Assembly: GCF_000208745.1 (NCBI RefSeq)
Contig: NC_030852.1
Span: 30,582,969-30,646,968, forward strand
Origin: Theobroma cacao
Taxonomy: Eukaryota > Streptophyta > Magnoliopsida > Malvales > Malvaceae
Length of the DNA: 64,000 nt
Direction: 5' to 3'
In this document: piece after piece, positions 62,007 to 64,000 of the stretch
Layout of the letters: every line of letters begins with the position of its first letter
How positions within the stretch are numbered: position 1 is the first letter of the stretch
Position numbers and translations under genes: made by a program
The notes under the pieces: generated by a model
What the model was told of the DNA's origin: nothing
What the model saw: the letters and a program-made list of their open reading frames with translations, nothing else
Databases searched by the model: none

Positions 62007-63598
62007 TCTTGGCAGCTCCACCACTGAAAATGTACCATATGTACCTATGTGTGCAGAAGCTCAACAAAATACCTAACAATTTGAGTTGAAAAACCTTCTA
62101 GCATCAAAAGCTTTCCTTATTTCTTCATTTTGTATCTCCTCCTATTTCCACTTCTTAGTCCTTACCATAGCCTTCCTTTCAACCTTCAATAATTCAGTAT
62201 CGTTTTCTTCATATCCTCATTGTTTTCTTCTTTCTTCTTCTTCTTCTTCTTCTTCTTCAAAATAGCTTCGCTGATACTTAAAGTCTGAAACAGACTCTTC
62301 GATGGCAGTCCCACTTGCATTTTATCGTCACTTCTTTTCGATTTATTGATTTGTTGGTGAATAAGGAATTCCGTTTCGAAGGTAAACGGAAGAGAGATTG
62401 AATTGAGACAGAGAAAATAAGCTTGCCTATGCCAGCAGCAGCGTCAAAGGACAGAAAGAAAACAAACAAAGCATAGAGAGGAAGAGATAAAAGAGTGCAA
62501 GAAACATGGACCAATGGAGTATAGAGAGCGTATATGGTGTAAGAAGGAGAAGCAGATATTGTTTTATGTGTCAAAAGTTCTTTCCTTGATCAGTTTTTGC
62601 GTTCTCTCTTACTTGCTTGGTTTAAATTAAGGAATCAAATGAATATCAGGGTTTCCTTAGAAATTTCACTCCTTTGCTTATGAACTGTGTACTGACTTGT
62701 TCACTCCCTATTCTTTCCCTTTTAACTTTGTGATCAGTTATTATTGTCTTTTGTCATCATTCTTTCTAGGTTTTAGTCTCAGTTCAGAATCTCAAACAAC
62801 AAGTATTGATGGAAACTGTTTACTAGGAAGAAATATAGGAGAAAGGGTCTTGGTCGTTTCCACCCATCCCCTTCTCCTTCCTGTTTTCTTCCTTTATTAT
62901 ATTAGTATTGTCATTACTACAAGCCTTAATTTGTTGCGTCAAGGTATTGTTCTTGCCTCGGTAACTGGTTGCCAGTTGCGACCATGTCATCTCTGCTACT
63001 GTTTAGTAATAATGTGCCTGTCTACAAATTCTTTATGCGCTGTTGAATCTTCCTCTTAAAACGACACATCCGTGTCCATGTGTTTGAACTGGCAATGGTT
63101 GAAGGTCATAAAGCAAAACATCCAATGATCTGTGGCTCCTTGGGGCTCTACGCCCTTAGGCACACTAACCTAGCCTTAAAAAGTCTCTATCAAAGGGGGT
63201 CTGAGAGGTTTTGTTCCTTCAAAAACTGTCAGTTAATCGTTCAGTAATGTAACGGTCTTGCTTTTCCCATCCATTTTAGCAAACGAAGACGTCATCTCAT
63301 TGATGTTGACTGTTGTAAACGGTAAAACAAATAAAAAAAAAAGCAGTAAATATTAATGAAGAAAAAAAGATTAATTAAAAAATAAGTAGACAAACGCAAC
63401 GAACTGAAAGAAACATGAGCTAACTTGAGGACAATTACTAATAAAAAAAAGTAAGGGATCCAGGCGGGGGCCAGGGCTGAGTGGACCGTGAAGAAAAATT
63501 CGTGGTACAATTATAACATGATAGAAGTATAACAAAAAGCGACACTTTTCTAGTGATTTATACCCGTTGGATCTACTTTTCGTCCATATAATATAATA

Positions 63599-63641
<43 letters not shown>

Positions 63642-63657
63642 NCTTTTCGTCCATATA

Positions 63658-63708
<51 letters not shown>

Positions 63709-64000
63709 ATCTGTCCAGAAAAAGATATATTCTTTATTAGTTGTCAAAATTGGTTTTTGGGGTAGAAGCTGTCAAAACATTTGGATCATATCTGATCGTG
63801 TGTATAGATATAAAATTTCACAAAAAAGGCTTTAATTAGTGGTAAATGAAGAATATATTTTTGTGAGATGTAAATCTGTGCGCTAATATTGGCAAGCAAA
63901 AAGAAAAAGAAAGAAACGAGAGCCACATATAAATACACGTAATAATGGGCGTTGCAAATTTGACAAGTAGCAGCTATTACGCATAGCACAGTGGTCTCCC
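62007..64000. other. 3' region of GTL1 and intergenic DNA
   Basis: The GTL1 3' UTR runs to an unknown point. A (CTT)n tract at 62231-62258 lies ~230 bases past the stop. The frame 62697-63059 is hydrophobic but has no family resemblance and no context. The end contains AT microsatellites with an N. Confidence 0.45.
63576..63707. repeat. (TA)n microsatellites joined at a single N
   Basis: CTTTTCGTCCATATAATATA starts at 63576 and again at 63643, right after an N at 63642. Each copy is followed by a long (TA)n run. A repeated flank on both sides of one N is what an unresolved or falsely joined read overlap looks like. Confidence 0.85.

Noticed and set aside
62697..63059. Hydrophobic frame downstream of GTL1
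   Set aside because: No family match, no splice context, AT-rich composition; probably chance.
1..64000. CRISPR arrays, bacterial operons, intact retrotransposons, rRNA or tRNA genes
   Set aside because: None was seen. tRNA genes cannot be excluded by eye; a tRNA scan would settle it.

Overview
This is a eudicot plant nuclear genome segment, probably a rosid. The intergenic DNA is AT-rich, genes carry GT-AG introns, and every recognisable protein is a plant family member. No bacterial operons, viral genes or CRISPR arrays were seen. Species cannot be fixed from the sequence alone. All exon models were assembled by hand from open frames and splice sites; junction phases agree throughout, and only one donor, in the ER-body membrane protein gene, is uncertain.

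Region 1 (1-21.7 kb): two tandem minus-strand LSU (RESPONSE TO LOW SULFUR) genes are separated by transposon-like DNA, including a ~1.9 kb foldback element. A third copy of the LSU 3' flank has no gene. Then come ATG13 (autophagy initiation) and a ZUFSP/ZUP1-type C78 peptidase, both on the plus strand. Region 2 (21.7-33.4 kb): an eight-exon MEMBRANE PROTEIN OF ER BODY-like gene with a VIT-type iron/manganese transporter domain (plus) converges with a NIP5;1-type boric-acid channel gene (minus). Upstream of the NIP5;1 start lies a threefold tandem repeat. Each unit has TTTATAAAA followed by ATGTAA, the minimal AUG-stop uORF known to give boron-dependent control of NIP5;1 in Arabidopsis. This is the most interesting signal in the window.

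Region 3 (33.4-50 kb): a long gene-poor stretch, then a TMEM14/FAX4-type plastid fatty-acid exporter and an At1g33260-type non-RD receptor-like kinase (both minus), another gene-poor stretch, and a DUF604/fringe-related glycosyltransferase (plus) whose start is overlapped by an out-of-frame uORF. Region 4 (50-64 kb): gene-poor DNA, then a GTL1-type double trihelix transcription factor (plus). Near the end a single N lies inside AT microsatellites with the same flank on both sides, which looks like an assembly join.

From remembered locus numbers, the gene order matches Arabidopsis blocks: LSU-LSU-ATG13 (around At3g49570-49590) and FAX4-RLK-DUF604-GTL1 (around At1g33265-33240). There is no operon-like logic. 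Sulfur-, iron/manganese- and boron-related genes lie within about 33 kb, most likely by chance and conserved synteny.
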